Source: Desulfuromonadaceae bacterium
GTDB lineage: Bacteria; Desulfobacterota; Desulfuromonadia; Geobacterales; Pseudopelobacteraceae
Direction: 5' to 3'
Assembly: GCA_028681335.1 (NCBI GenBank)
Contig: JAQUIT010000002.1
Coordinates: 1-64,000 of the forward strand
Length of the DNA: 64,000 nt
Shown: one piece after another, positions 6,523-14,312 of the stretch
How positions within the stretch are numbered: the stretch's first letter is position 1
Layout: each line of letters opens with the position of its first letter
Position numbers and translations under genes: made by a program
The notes under the pieces: generated by a model
The model's input: only the letters and a program-made list of their open reading frames with translations
Told to the model about the DNA's origin: nothing
Databases searched by the model: none

Positions 6523-6876
6523 TCAATCCGGTAAAATTCTTGATGTCAAATCGGCATCTCCCTTAATTGCGCCGTAGCGTACCCGCCAAAGTTTTTCCTC
6601 CGGGCACCATCTGCCTCCAGCCGTTTTCAGTCTGTCCCGCAGAGATGTTTCTGTGTACGCCACGATCACCGCTACTGTGTCGTCATCGCGATAGTGCTCT
6701 GCGCGTTTAACCGTCTTTTCCTCGACGACAAGCTCGACCGTCTTCAACCTGATCCCGCGCTTTTCGTCGTAACGATAGCGGACACAGAGCAGGGCATCCC
6801 CGTACATCTCCACCAACCGCTTTGTCCCTTTCTGTCCGGGCTTCAGGTGGGTTTGTGTTTTCATATCTTTCAGCAT
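6523..6876 (-). CDS. Hypothetical basic protein, 117 aa
   Basis: This soluble, highly charged protein opens MLKDMKTQTHLKPGQKGTKR. Later segments include YGDALLCVRYRYDEKRG, RLKTVELVVEE and GGRWCPEEKLWRVRYG. A good ribosome binding site (AAGGAGG) lies 10 bases before the ATG, so it is very likely translated. I do not recognise a family. The WRVRYG-type strand-rich pattern and basic charge would suit a small nucleic-acid-binding protein. It lies alone between the integron array and ftsK, with the palindrome cluster immediately downstream, so the two could form one mobile or regulatory unit. Confidence 0.65.
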   Translation of the reverse strand: MLKDMKTQTHLKPGQKGTKRLVEMYGDALLCVRYRYDEKRGIRLKTVELVVEEKTVKRAEHYRDDDTVAVIVAYTETSLRDRLKTAGGRWCPEEKLWRVRYGAIKGDADLTSRILPD

Positions 6877-6986
6877 GATGTCTGCCCCTCCTTTAATGCC
6901 GGAACTCCACCCAACCCGGACGGGCCGGAACCACGATGCTGCTAACGTTTATGAAATTAACCAAAAAACGACTTTATGTTTTTGAC

Positions 6987-7086
6987 GTTATCCGCCTTTA
7001 TCCTTCTTTATCCCTGTAAAAAAGCCTCTGAAGTTAAAAGCAAATATCTAGGTAACAGGGATAAACAGGATAACGGCGGATAAAAC
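6987..7086. repeat. Long imperfect inverted repeat rich in GGATAAA
   Basis: The left arm 6987-7017 and right arm 7055-7086 are inverted copies. TTTATCCCTGT faces ACAGGGATAAA perfectly, and GTTATCCGCC faces GGCGGATAAAAC near-perfectly. The centre of each arm contains further TATCC/GGATA units. The loop is 37 bases. No gene is inside. It could be a small non-autonomous mobile or REP-like element. Confidence 0.6.
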
Positions 7087-7112
7087 CGTTACGATCAAAG
7101 ACAATTAGCGCA

Positions 7113-7150
7113 CAAAAAAGCCCCGTATCCGTTGCCGGAACGCGGGGCTC
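7113..7150 (-). terminator. Rho-independent terminator
   Basis: On the minus strand AGCCCCG pairs with CGGGGCT around a 17-base loop and is followed directly by a run of six T. It is the first strong stop signal after ftsK, about 180 bases beyond its end. Confidence 0.75.
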
Positions 7151-7246
7151 TCCAATGTGTGTTATGCAATTCGTTGCTTCATGGTTATGTACACGGCTTC
7201 TCCTGCGGGACTGCATCACAAGCGCATGTACGTAGAGCTACCAAAA

Positions 7247-7311
7247 GCAGCGGTTAATGTCAATTAAACTTAATAAAATATCACGAGAAGCTGCTTAATT
7301 TAAACCGCTGC
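7247..7311 (-). repeat. Inverted repeat in the ftsK 3' region
   Basis: GCAGCGGTT (7247-7255) and AACCGCTGC (7303-7311) are perfect inverted copies with an AT-rich loop between them. It lies 17 bases beyond the ftsK stop codon and would form a stem in the transcript tail. Nothing else is seen between 7150 and 7327. Confidence 0.4.
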
Positions 7312-7327
7312 CTTTCTCCGTGCCTGC

Positions 7328-9682
7328 TTACTTCGTCAACTGCGAATTCAGATAGGCATGGATGATGTCCATGTACACCTCGCGCGGCTTGCTGGTGCCG
7401 TCACTCTGGGCGACCATCCCTTCGCTCTCCATCATTTCAACAATGCGTGCGGCACGGTTGTAACCGATGCGCAGGCGGCGCTGTACCATGGAGATACTGG
7501 CCTGCTTGGTTTCAGCAACCAGCCGCAGGGCATCCTCCCAGCGTTCATCCTGCTCTTCGTCGTCGCTGCTCCCCTTTTCGTCGGGGTCTTTCATCTCCAG
7601 GATCGACTTCTCGTAGACCGGTTTGCCCTGTTTCTTGAGGAAATCCACGACCCGCTGCACTTCGGCATCGGAAACGAAGGCGCCGTGGATACGCTGCAGC
7701 CGCGATGACCCGGGCGGCATGTAGAGCATGTCACCATTGCCGAGGAGGCTTTCAGCGCCGTTGGTGTCCAGAATCGTGCGCGAATCGACTTTTGACGTGA
7801 CCTGAAAGGAGATGCGCGACGGCAGGTTGGCCTTGATCAGGCCGGTGATGACGTCCACGGAAGGGCGCTGGGTGGCAAGGATCAGGTGGATGCCGGAGGC
7901 ACGCGCTTTCTGGGCCAGACGGGCGATGTGCTCTTCGACTTCACGACCGGCGACCATCATCAGGTCGGCCAATTCGTCTACAATTACGACAATATAGGGG
8001 AGGTGGACGTGCTCCAGCGCTTCACCGTCATCGACAACAAAGGGGATCGGATCGATGAGGTCATCACTCTCTTCACCCTCCTCGATAATCTCTTCAAGCT
8101 CCTCGATGATCTCGGCGTCGGAGAGCGCACCGAGCTCCTCCTGCTCGATGAGTTCACCGGCCAGTTTTTTGTTGTAGGAGTCGATGTTGCGCACGCCCTT
8201 GTCGGAGAGGAGCTGGTAACGACGCTCCATCTCGTTTACCGCCCATTTCAGCGCCAGCGAGGCTTTCTTCGGTTCGGTCACGACCGGCAGCAGCAGGTGC
8301 GGGATCCCTTCGTACATGGAGAACTCCAGCATCTTGGGGTCAACCATGATCATGCGCACATCCTTGGGGGTGGAGGTGTAGAGCAGGGAGAGGATCATCG
8401 TGTTGATGGAGACCGACTTGCCGGAGCCGGTTGAACCGGCCACGAGGAGATGCGGCGCCTTGGCGAGGTCGGTGACGACCGGCAGGCCGGCGATGTCCTT
8501 GCCGAGGGCCAGCGGGAGCTTCATCTTGCTGTGGGAAAAATGTTCGCAGTTAAAAATCTCGCGGAGGAAAACCATGTCGCGGTCACGGTTGGGGACCTCG
8601 ATACCGACAACACCCTTGCCGGGGATCGGTGCAACGATGCGGATGGACATCGCCTGCAGCGCCATGGTCAGGTCGTCGGTGAGGCCGGCGATCTTGCTGA
8701 TCTTGATGCCGGGGGCCGGGGCGTATTCATACATCGTGATGACCGGGCCGGGGCAGATCTCCACGACTTCGCCGTCGATGTTGTAATCTTTAAGTTTCTT
8801 CTCCAGCAGCCGCGCATTCATCGTCAGGGCATCGCGGTCGAGCGTCTTCTCGGTTGGTGGCGGGACATCCAGCAGCGAGAAGGGTGGGGTGTGGAAATCC
8901 CCTTCGGCCTTGATAAATTCGAAGGTCTCCTGTACCGCCGCCGTCTTTGAATCCTCTTTCTTCTTCTCTTTTTCCTTCTTGAGGATGTTGGGCCGTGGTG
9001 GTGGCGGTGCCATCGGCTTGATGACCGGGCCGCTTGTCGCTGCTGCGGCAGGCATGCCGTCCAGTTTTGCTTTGACGCGGTTCTGCTCGTCGCGCGTCTG
9101 GGCGCGGCGTCCCTGCCAGGCGGCCAACTTATGCTTGAAGTTCTCCAGCCACCAGCCGGCGAAGAGGATAAAGGAGAATTTGGAGAGGATCATGATCGAG
9201 GCGGCCAGCAGTGGCAACAGCAGCAAGAGGCCGCCGGTGACGCCGACGGTCGCTTTGAGGGCACGGGACATCAGCCCGCCGACCGCACCGCCGGTGGCAA
9301 CCGCCTGGCCCAGGACGATAATCTTGTCGCGGAAAAAAGCGAGCAGGGTTGCCAGGGAGAAGAGCAGCGCGAAGGCCGCCGCAAGTTTGTATGAACGGAG
9401 GCGGATCTCTTTAAAGCGGAAGAGTGTGTAGGCCATGTAGAGCAGTGCCAGCGGGATCAGGTACGATGCCAGGCCGAAGCTGCTGAAAAACAGGTCGGCA
9501 ATCTGCGCTCCCATCCGTCCGCCAAGGTTCTGGATACCCTCCAGGCTGGAGTAGCTGTTCCAGGAAACATCGGCAGAATTATAGGTCAGAAACGCCAGCA
9601 GGATGAACACGCCGACGGTTCCCAGCCCCATCCCCTGCAGCTCTTTGGTAAGTTTTTCTTTTTTTGCCTGGTCTGTACTCAT
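7328..9682 (-). CDS. ftsK: DNA translocase FtsK
   Basis: 784 aa. FtsK pumps double-stranded DNA at the division septum and helps resolve and segregate chromosome ends at dif. The N-terminal 180 residues hold four to five membrane helices. A Pro/Lys linker (about 205-250) and the motor follow, with Walker A GSTGSGKS at about 416-423 and Walker B VVIVDELADLM at about 563-572. The C-terminal 65 residues form the winged-helix gamma domain that reads KOPS sequences (IGYNRAARIVEMME). An acidic insertion of about 40 residues (EELEEIIEEGEESDD) lies between the two Walker motifs. It is longer than in enterobacterial FtsK. It is transcribed alone on the minus strand. Confidence 0.97.
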   Translation of the reverse strand: MSTDQAKKEKLTKELQGMGLGTVGVFILLAFLTYNSADVSWNSYSSLEGIQNLGGRMGAQIADLFFSSFGLASYLIPLALLYMAYTLFRFKEIRLRSYKLAAAFALLFSLATLLAFFRDKIIVLGQAVATGGAVGGLMSRALKATVGVTGGLLLLLPLLAASIMILSKFSFILFAGWWLENFKHKLAAWQGRRAQTRDEQNRVKAKLDGMPAAAATSGPVIKPMAPPPPRPNILKKEKEKKKEDSKTAAVQETFEFIKAEGDFHTPPFSLLDVPPPTEKTLDRDALTMNARLLEKKLKDYNIDGEVVEICPGPVITMYEYAPAPGIKISKIAGLTDDLTMALQAMSIRIVAPIPGKGVVGIEVPNRDRDMVFLREIFNCEHFSHSKMKLPLALGKDIAGLPVVTDLAKAPHLLVAGSTGSGKSVSINTMILSLLYTSTPKDVRMIMVDPKMLEFSMYEGIPHLLLPVVTEPKKASLALKWAVNEMERRYQLLSDKGVRNIDSYNKKLAGELIEQEELGALSDAEIIEELEEIIEEGEESDDLIDPIPFVVDDGEALEHVHLPYIVVIVDELADLMMVAGREVEEHIARLAQKARASGIHLILATQRPSVDVITGLIKANLPSRISFQVTSKVDSRTILDTNGAESLLGNGDMLYMPPGSSRLQRIHGAFVSDAEVQRVVDFLKKQGKPVYEKSILEMKDPDEKGSSDDEEQDERWEDALRLVAETKQASISMVQRRLRIGYNRAARIVEMMESEGMVAQSDGTSKPREVYMDIIHAYLNSQLTK

Positions 9683-9947
9683 TGATTCTGGCTTCTTTCG
9701 GAGTGGATAAACGCGGACATATTACCCGCAATCGGCTGGGGTAGGCAAAGGAAAAAAGACGCAGCTGCGACAGAATACGCAGCGGCGGCGCTCGGAACGA
9801 CTAAAAGCCGTGTCAGGCGAGCGCTCTCTGCCGGCAGATGAGGCGGCTCAACGTGAGCTATTAAATTCAGCAGAGGTGACAAGTAAAAACTGAAAAAATT
9901 GACCTGTGTCATGTATGATAAAGAGAATACGGAGGATTATCACAAGC

Positions 9948-10292
9948 ATGGAAGCGGTTACAGAGCAGCAGAAAAAAGACATACGGGTGATCGGAAAGTT
10001 TGTCGAGGTGTACTGTTCCGGTCTACACCAGGGGGCCGGACGAACGCGGATCGCTCTGCCGGCAGGGGGGGCGGAACACAGCCTCTGCCCGGAATGTGCA
10101 ACTTTTCTCGAATATGCCGTGGCCAAACGGTTGAAATGCCCGCTGGAAGCGGAGAAGCCGTCCTGCAAGCATTGCCGCATCCACTGTTACGATCAATTGC
10201 ACCGCGAAAAAGTGCGGGAGATCATGTCCTATGCGGGACGAAGGCTGCTGATGAGGGGACGGCTCGATTATCTCTGGCACTATTTTTTCTGA
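9948..10292 (+). CDS. YgbA-like nitrosative-stress protein
   Basis: 114 aa from the ATG that follows a GGAGG. An in-frame ATG 42 bases upstream lacks such a site. The product belongs to the YgbA / nitrous-oxide-stimulated-promoter family, as judged from the Cys-rich core LCPECATFLEYA, CPLEAEKPSCKHCRIHCYD and the end LHREKVREIM...GRRLLMRG. Six Cys in three pairs probably bind a metal or an iron-sulfur cluster. E. coli YgbA is induced by nitric oxide and helps growth under nitrosative stress. The ferredoxin-type gene downstream in the same direction suggests a shared stress role. Confidence 0.8.
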   Translation: MEAVTEQQKKDIRVIGKFVEVYCSGLHQGAGRTRIALPAGGAEHSLCPECATFLEYAVAKRLKCPLEAEKPSCKHCRIHCYDQLHREKVREIMSYAGRRLLMRGRLDYLWHYFF

Positions 10293-10346
10293 TTTTTTAT
10301 ATGCGCTCTTCACCAAGAATGTAGCGATAACATAATCTAACCAAAC

Positions 10347-10427
10347 GAGGCTCTTGCACAAGTCAAAAAAGTCCCCTCCCCCCTGGCGGGGGAGGGAATC
10401 AAATTCTAAGACTTTTGCAAGAGCCTC
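10347..10427. repeat. Palindromic repeat element with CCCCTCCC core
   Basis: GAGGCTCTTGCA (10347-10358) is a perfect inverted copy of TGCAAGAGCCTC (10416-10427). Within them AAAAGTC pairs with GACTTTT, and the core CCCTCCCCC pairs with GGGGGAGGG around TGGC. The whole 81 bp can fold into one long hairpin. It sits between the YgbA-like gene and the ferredoxin gene and would attenuate or process a joint transcript. Confidence 0.7.
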
Positions 10428-10446
10428 AAACAAAAGGAGATTACCC

Positions 10447-11205
10447 ATGTTGAGAAAAATCGTAACAATCGATCAGGATAAATGTAACGGCTGCGGACTC
10501 TGTGTGCCGTCGTGCGCCGAAGGTGCCATCAAGATGATCAACGGCAAGGCGGTGCTGGCGGCCGATAACCTCTGCGACGGTCTGGGCGCCTGTCTGGGCG
10601 AATGCCCGCAGGATGCAATCCATATTGAAGAGCGCGATACCGATGCGTTTGACGAAGCAGCGGTGGAAAAACATCTGGCTGCCATGGGCAAACCGGCACC
10701 GGTTCACAATCACGCTCCCCAGCCTCCGGCAGCAGCTCATCACCATGGTGGCGGTGGCGGTTGTCCCGGTTCCCGCGCCATGAGTTTTGCTCCGCCACAG
10801 GCGGCCGCTGTTGCCGCTGCCGCTACGGGCAGCCGGCAGAGCCAGTTGGGGCAGTGGCCGGTTCAGCTCCATCTGGTCTCCACCACAGCGCCGTATTTCC
10901 AGGGCGCTGACCTGTTGATCACCGCCGATTGCGTGCCGATCGCCTATGCGGGATATCACGAGGACTTCCTCAAGGGGAAAGCGGTTGTAATGGCGTGTCC
11001 GAAGCTGGACGACAACAATTTCTACATCCAGAAACTGACCGAGCTGTTCAGCAAGTCTGATGTGAAGAGCATTACCGTCCTCAGGATGGAGGTCCCCTGC
11101 TGTGGGGGCATCGGCATGGCGGCCAAGCAGGCGTTGGCGGCCAGTGGCAAGGATATCCCCTACAAGGAAGTGACTATCGGGATTCAGGGACAGATCAAGG
11201 GGTAA
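10447..11205 (+). CDS. 4Fe-4S ferredoxin-type iron-sulfur protein
   Basis: 252 aa from the ATG preceded by AAGGAGA; longer upstream starts run through the repeat element and are rejected. The N-terminal 65 residues carry two iron-sulfur motifs, CNGCGLCVPSCAEG and CDGLGACLGECP, as in 2[4Fe-4S] ferredoxins. A His/Gly/Ala-rich linker (about 85-125, with HHHGGGGG) could bind metal. The C-terminal 120 residues contain ACPKLDD and PCCGGIG, seen in a family of anaerobic iron-sulfur proteins often found near Hcp or NO-response genes. It is cytoplasmic and probably an electron carrier. The substrate partner is unknown. Confidence 0.8.
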   Translation: MLRKIVTIDQDKCNGCGLCVPSCAEGAIKMINGKAVLAADNLCDGLGACLGECPQDAIHIEERDTDAFDEAAVEKHLAAMGKPAPVHNHAPQPPAAAHHHGGGGGCPGSRAMSFAPPQAAAVAAAATGSRQSQLGQWPVQLHLVSTTAPYFQGADLLITADCVPIAYAGYHEDFLKGKAVVMACPKLDDNNFYIQKLTELFSKSDVKSITVLRMEVPCCGGIGMAAKQALAASGKDIPYKEVTIGIQGQIKG

Positions 11206-11236
11206 GCGTTTCGTACGGTACCTGAATGCAAAGAGC

Positions 11237-11280
11237 AACGGCCTGCTGACACACCTCCGTGACAGCAGGCCGTTTTGTTT
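11237..11280 (+). terminator. Rho-independent terminator
   Basis: AACGGCCTGCTG pairs with CAGCAGGCCGTT around a 14-base loop, followed by TTTGTTT. It ends the ferredoxin transcript. Confidence 0.85.
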
Positions 11281-11329
11281 CCGCACCCTGCGTACGCAAT
11301 TATGCCCGGTTCATCAGGGTGGGGCAAAG

Positions 11330-13636
11330 TTATGACGACGTGTTGTTCAGCTCCTCCGAGAAGAAGCGGAAGGTGTTCTTGCCCCCATCCTTGGCGCGGT
11401 ACAGGGCAATGTCGGCATGTTTTTCAAGGGTCTTGCCGTCTACGCCATCTTTGGGGAACAGCGCGATACCGGCGCTCCCGGTCACCACAGCTTTGCTCCC
11501 TTCAAGCAGCAGCGGTTCGGATATCGCCTCCAGCAGTTTCCGGGCAACCGGCACCGCATCCTCTGCATGGTGGATATCGTGCAGGATCACGGCAAACTCG
11601 TCTCCCCCCATGCGGCACACAATGTCGTCATCACGTAAGATGTTCGTAAAACGCCCGGCCATCTCACGCAGCAGTTTGTCGCCGGCCGGATGTCCCAGGG
11701 TGTCGTTGATATGCTTGAAGCCGTCAAGGTCGATATAGAGCAGTGCTCCGCCGATCTCCTGGCGCCGGCTGCGCTTCAGGGCCAGTTCCAGCCGGTTCTG
11801 CATCATGCGGCGATTGGGAAGATCGGTCAGCGGGTCATAATAGGCCAGCCGCTCAATGGTGGCCTCGGCGTTCTTGCGTTCGTTGATGTCTTCAACATTG
11901 GCGATGAAGCTGGTAATCATGCCGTCATCATTGTACAGCGGGCTGATGGATGCAATGGACCAGTAGACCTCACCGCTCTTGCGCCGGTTGAGGAGTTCTC
12001 CGCGCCACTCCTTGCCGCTCAGGATCGTGCGCCACAGGTCGTCGTAAACATCGCGGTGGGTTGCATCTGATTTGAGAATGCGCGGATTCTTGCCGATCGC
12101 CTCTTCCGGGAGATACCCGGTCAGCTGGCTGAATTTCCGGTTGACGTATTCGATCGTTCCCTGGTTGTCGGTAATCAATACCGCACTGGCGCTGTGTTCG
12201 ATGCCGTGGGTCAGCTTGCGCAGATACTCTTCACTCTTCTTGCGTTCGGAAATGTCACGGATTGACTCAATGGCGCCGGTCCGCTGGCCGGACGTATTGT
12301 AGAGCGGTACACCGGTCGCCCAGACATAGGAGCCTTCGCCGCCATTCAGAGCCGGACAGAAGGTCTCCGCATCGAGGATCTCGCCGTTTCGGCGGATGTT
12401 GGAATACTTGGCCTTCAGCTCCGCATCATCCACATCGAACAGATCCAGCAGATTATTCCTTCGGGAACCGTAGAACGGGATCGTGTACTCATTGTCCCCC
12501 TTGCCGACCATCTCTTCCTTGGTAACGCCGGAGATCTTCTCCATGGCACGGTTCCAGATGACCACTTTTTTGTCGCGATCGATGACAAAGGTGGCATCCG
12601 GAAGGAACTCGATGATTTCCTTCAGTTGCTGCTGTGTGTCACGCACGGCTTTTTGTGCCAGGGCTGACTCGCGTATCTGCGTGCGCTGGTAGAGTTGGAA
12701 TCCTGCGAGCGTCGTCATGGCACCCAGCATGATGGCGATAAAGGCAATAACCTGGTTCCATGCATGGGAGCGCCAGTCGGCAAAAATGGCGGACATATCC
12801 CTGCTGGCTGCCACCACCAACGGCTTGTTCATGCGTAGCGCCCGGTTTTGGATAGTGAGCTGGGCCATCAGCCGATGCTCCCCCGTGGCAAAGATGACAC
12901 CTGACATGACGCTTTCGCGTGCGCCGCCGGCCATATGGCGGGTGAACATTGATCCAGGCTTGGCGATGTTTTTCCCCTGCTGGCCATCCCGCTCCGGGAC
13001 AATCAGGAACTGAACTCCGTCGCCATGGGCGATGGCCGACCACATGTCGGGGGTATAGTTGACCGAATCGAGAACGGTTTTGAAATATTCCGGATCAAGG
13101 GTTGCCACCGTGATGCCGGCAAACGCACCCTTTGTAGTGTAAATTGTTCGTACCAGACTCATGCCCCAGGCGCCGAGCATCGTTCTGAAGGGGGGCGACA
13201 CGATCAGCAGCGACCGGTCGGGGGTGTGCAACGCCGTCTGAAAATACTCCCGTTGACTGACATCGTTTCCGAGCAGCTGCTTCCAGTTGGAAAGCCGGAT
13301 GATCCCGTGTGCATCAACGGCAAGAAGCGTTCTGACGCCCGGCATGGCAGCAGCAAGTACCTCCAGACGTCGCTCGCTCATGACCCGGACCCAGCGATCT
13401 GCAGGAGCTTTCACCAGGTCGTCCCTGATGATCCGCAAGATGCGATCGGTCCCCTGCAGCTGTGAACTCAGGTTGACATTGATGACCCGTACCTGGGCCA
13501 TGAGGCGTTGTTCTTCGCCGCTTCTGATGTCTTGATGGCTTTTATTCAGACTGTGAATGACGGCGCCGGCCAACAGCAGCAGCGCTATGAGCAAGGCTCC
13601 CCACTGTCTGACGAACCGGTATTTTGTTTGTACCAT
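11330..13636 (-). CDS. Membrane diguanylate cyclase with periplasmic sensor and two PAS domains
   Basis: 768 aa from the ATG preceded by GGAG; the first 49 codons of the longer frame lack a binding site. A first membrane helix at about 14-32 and a second at about 300-320 bracket a periplasmic dCache-like sensor. Two PAS domains follow (about 345-470 and 480-600), then a GGDEF domain with the intact active site RMGGDEF. The RxxD product-inhibition site (RDDD) lies at the standard distance before it. It should make cyclic di-GMP in response to an external ligand. There is no EAL domain. It faces the macrodomain gene across a 133 bp promoter region. Confidence 0.93.
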   Translation of the reverse strand: MVQTKYRFVRQWGALLIALLLLAGAVIHSLNKSHQDIRSGEEQRLMAQVRVINVNLSSQLQGTDRILRIIRDDLVKAPADRWVRVMSERRLEVLAAAMPGVRTLLAVDAHGIIRLSNWKQLLGNDVSQREYFQTALHTPDRSLLIVSPPFRTMLGAWGMSLVRTIYTTKGAFAGITVATLDPEYFKTVLDSVNYTPDMWSAIAHGDGVQFLIVPERDGQQGKNIAKPGSMFTRHMAGGARESVMSGVIFATGEHRLMAQLTIQNRALRMNKPLVVAASRDMSAIFADWRSHAWNQVIAFIAIMLGAMTTLAGFQLYQRTQIRESALAQKAVRDTQQQLKEIIEFLPDATFVIDRDKKVVIWNRAMEKISGVTKEEMVGKGDNEYTIPFYGSRRNNLLDLFDVDDAELKAKYSNIRRNGEILDAETFCPALNGGEGSYVWATGVPLYNTSGQRTGAIESIRDISERKKSEEYLRKLTHGIEHSASAVLITDNQGTIEYVNRKFSQLTGYLPEEAIGKNPRILKSDATHRDVYDDLWRTILSGKEWRGELLNRRKSGEVYWSIASISPLYNDDGMITSFIANVEDINERKNAEATIERLAYYDPLTDLPNRRMMQNRLELALKRSRRQEIGGALLYIDLDGFKHINDTLGHPAGDKLLREMAGRFTNILRDDDIVCRMGGDEFAVILHDIHHAEDAVPVARKLLEAISEPLLLEGSKAVVTGSAGIALFPKDGVDGKTLEKHADIALYRAKDGGKNTFRFFSEELNNTSS

Positions 13637-13769
13637 GGGGGCTCCGGGATGAAATGTCAGGAAGTGATGGCACGTCACTGCGTGGAGACAAAGGAATACG
13701 TATTGACGAAGCGGTCGGAGTATACTATCCGTACCAAACGATGCAACAATTTGTTTTAACGGAGGAACC

Positions 13770-14297
13770 ATGCCGGCAAACATCGAAATTATTCAGGCTG
13801 ATATCACCACGTTGGCGGTGGACGCCATTGTCAATGCCGCCAACAATACCCTGCTGGGGGGGGGAGGCGTTGACGGCGCCATCCACCGGGCTGCCGGACC
13901 GGATTTGTTGCAGGAGTGCGCTTCTCTTCAAGGGTGCGAAACCGGTGACGCCAAGATCAGTGGCGGCTACAACCTGCCGGCGCGGCATGTCATCCACACC
14001 GTTGGGCCGGTCTGGAAAGATGGTGAACATGGTGAGCCGGAATTGCTGGAATCAGCCTATCGACGCTGTTTCGAGGTGGCGCACCAGCACGGCCTGAAAA
14101 GCATCGCTTTTCCTGCCGTCAGCGCCGGCGTCTACGGCTATCCGATGCGTAAGGCGGTGGTCATTGCCCTTGTGGCGGCTCAAACGGCTGCCGGTTTGTA
14201 TCCGGAGTTGGAGCGTATAGTCTTTGTGCAGTTCAGTGAAGCGGCGCAGCAGGTATACATGGAAGCGGCGACCAGGCTGGGGATAGCATCCATATAG
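13770..14297 (+). CDS. Macrodomain O-acetyl-ADP-ribose deacetylase (YmdB family)
   Basis: 175 aa, preceded by a strong GGAGG. The whole protein is one macrodomain: the ADP-ribose pocket signature [17 protein letters not shown] at the start, the loop [14 protein letters not shown], and the second nucleotide loop [10 protein letters not shown] near residue 115. These proteins remove acetyl or ADP-ribosyl groups from O-acetyl-ADP-ribose or proteins. Length matches the family. It stands alone between two signalling genes. Do not confuse it with the unrelated phosphodiesterase also called YmdB at 52896-53681. Confidence 0.93.
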   Translation: MPANIEIIQADITTLAVDAIVNAANNTLLGGGGVDGAIHRAAGPDLLQECASLQGCETGDAKISGGYNLPARHVIHTVGPVWKDGEHGEPELLESAYRRCFEVAHQHGLKSIAFPAVSAGVYGYPMRKAVVIALVAAQTAAGLYPELERIVFVQFSEAAQQVYMEAATRLGIASI

Positions 14298-14312
14298 TAT
14301 AGCTTGAAACTG

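Noticed and set aside
6523..6876. The 117 aa gene as the integron integrase
   Set aside because: It is too short and lacks the tyrosine-recombinase R-H-R-Y residues.
10441..11286. A 281-codon minus-strand frame opposite the ferredoxin gene
   Set aside because: It mirrors the iron-sulfur protein, whose Cys motifs and strong ribosome site make the plus-strand reading certain.
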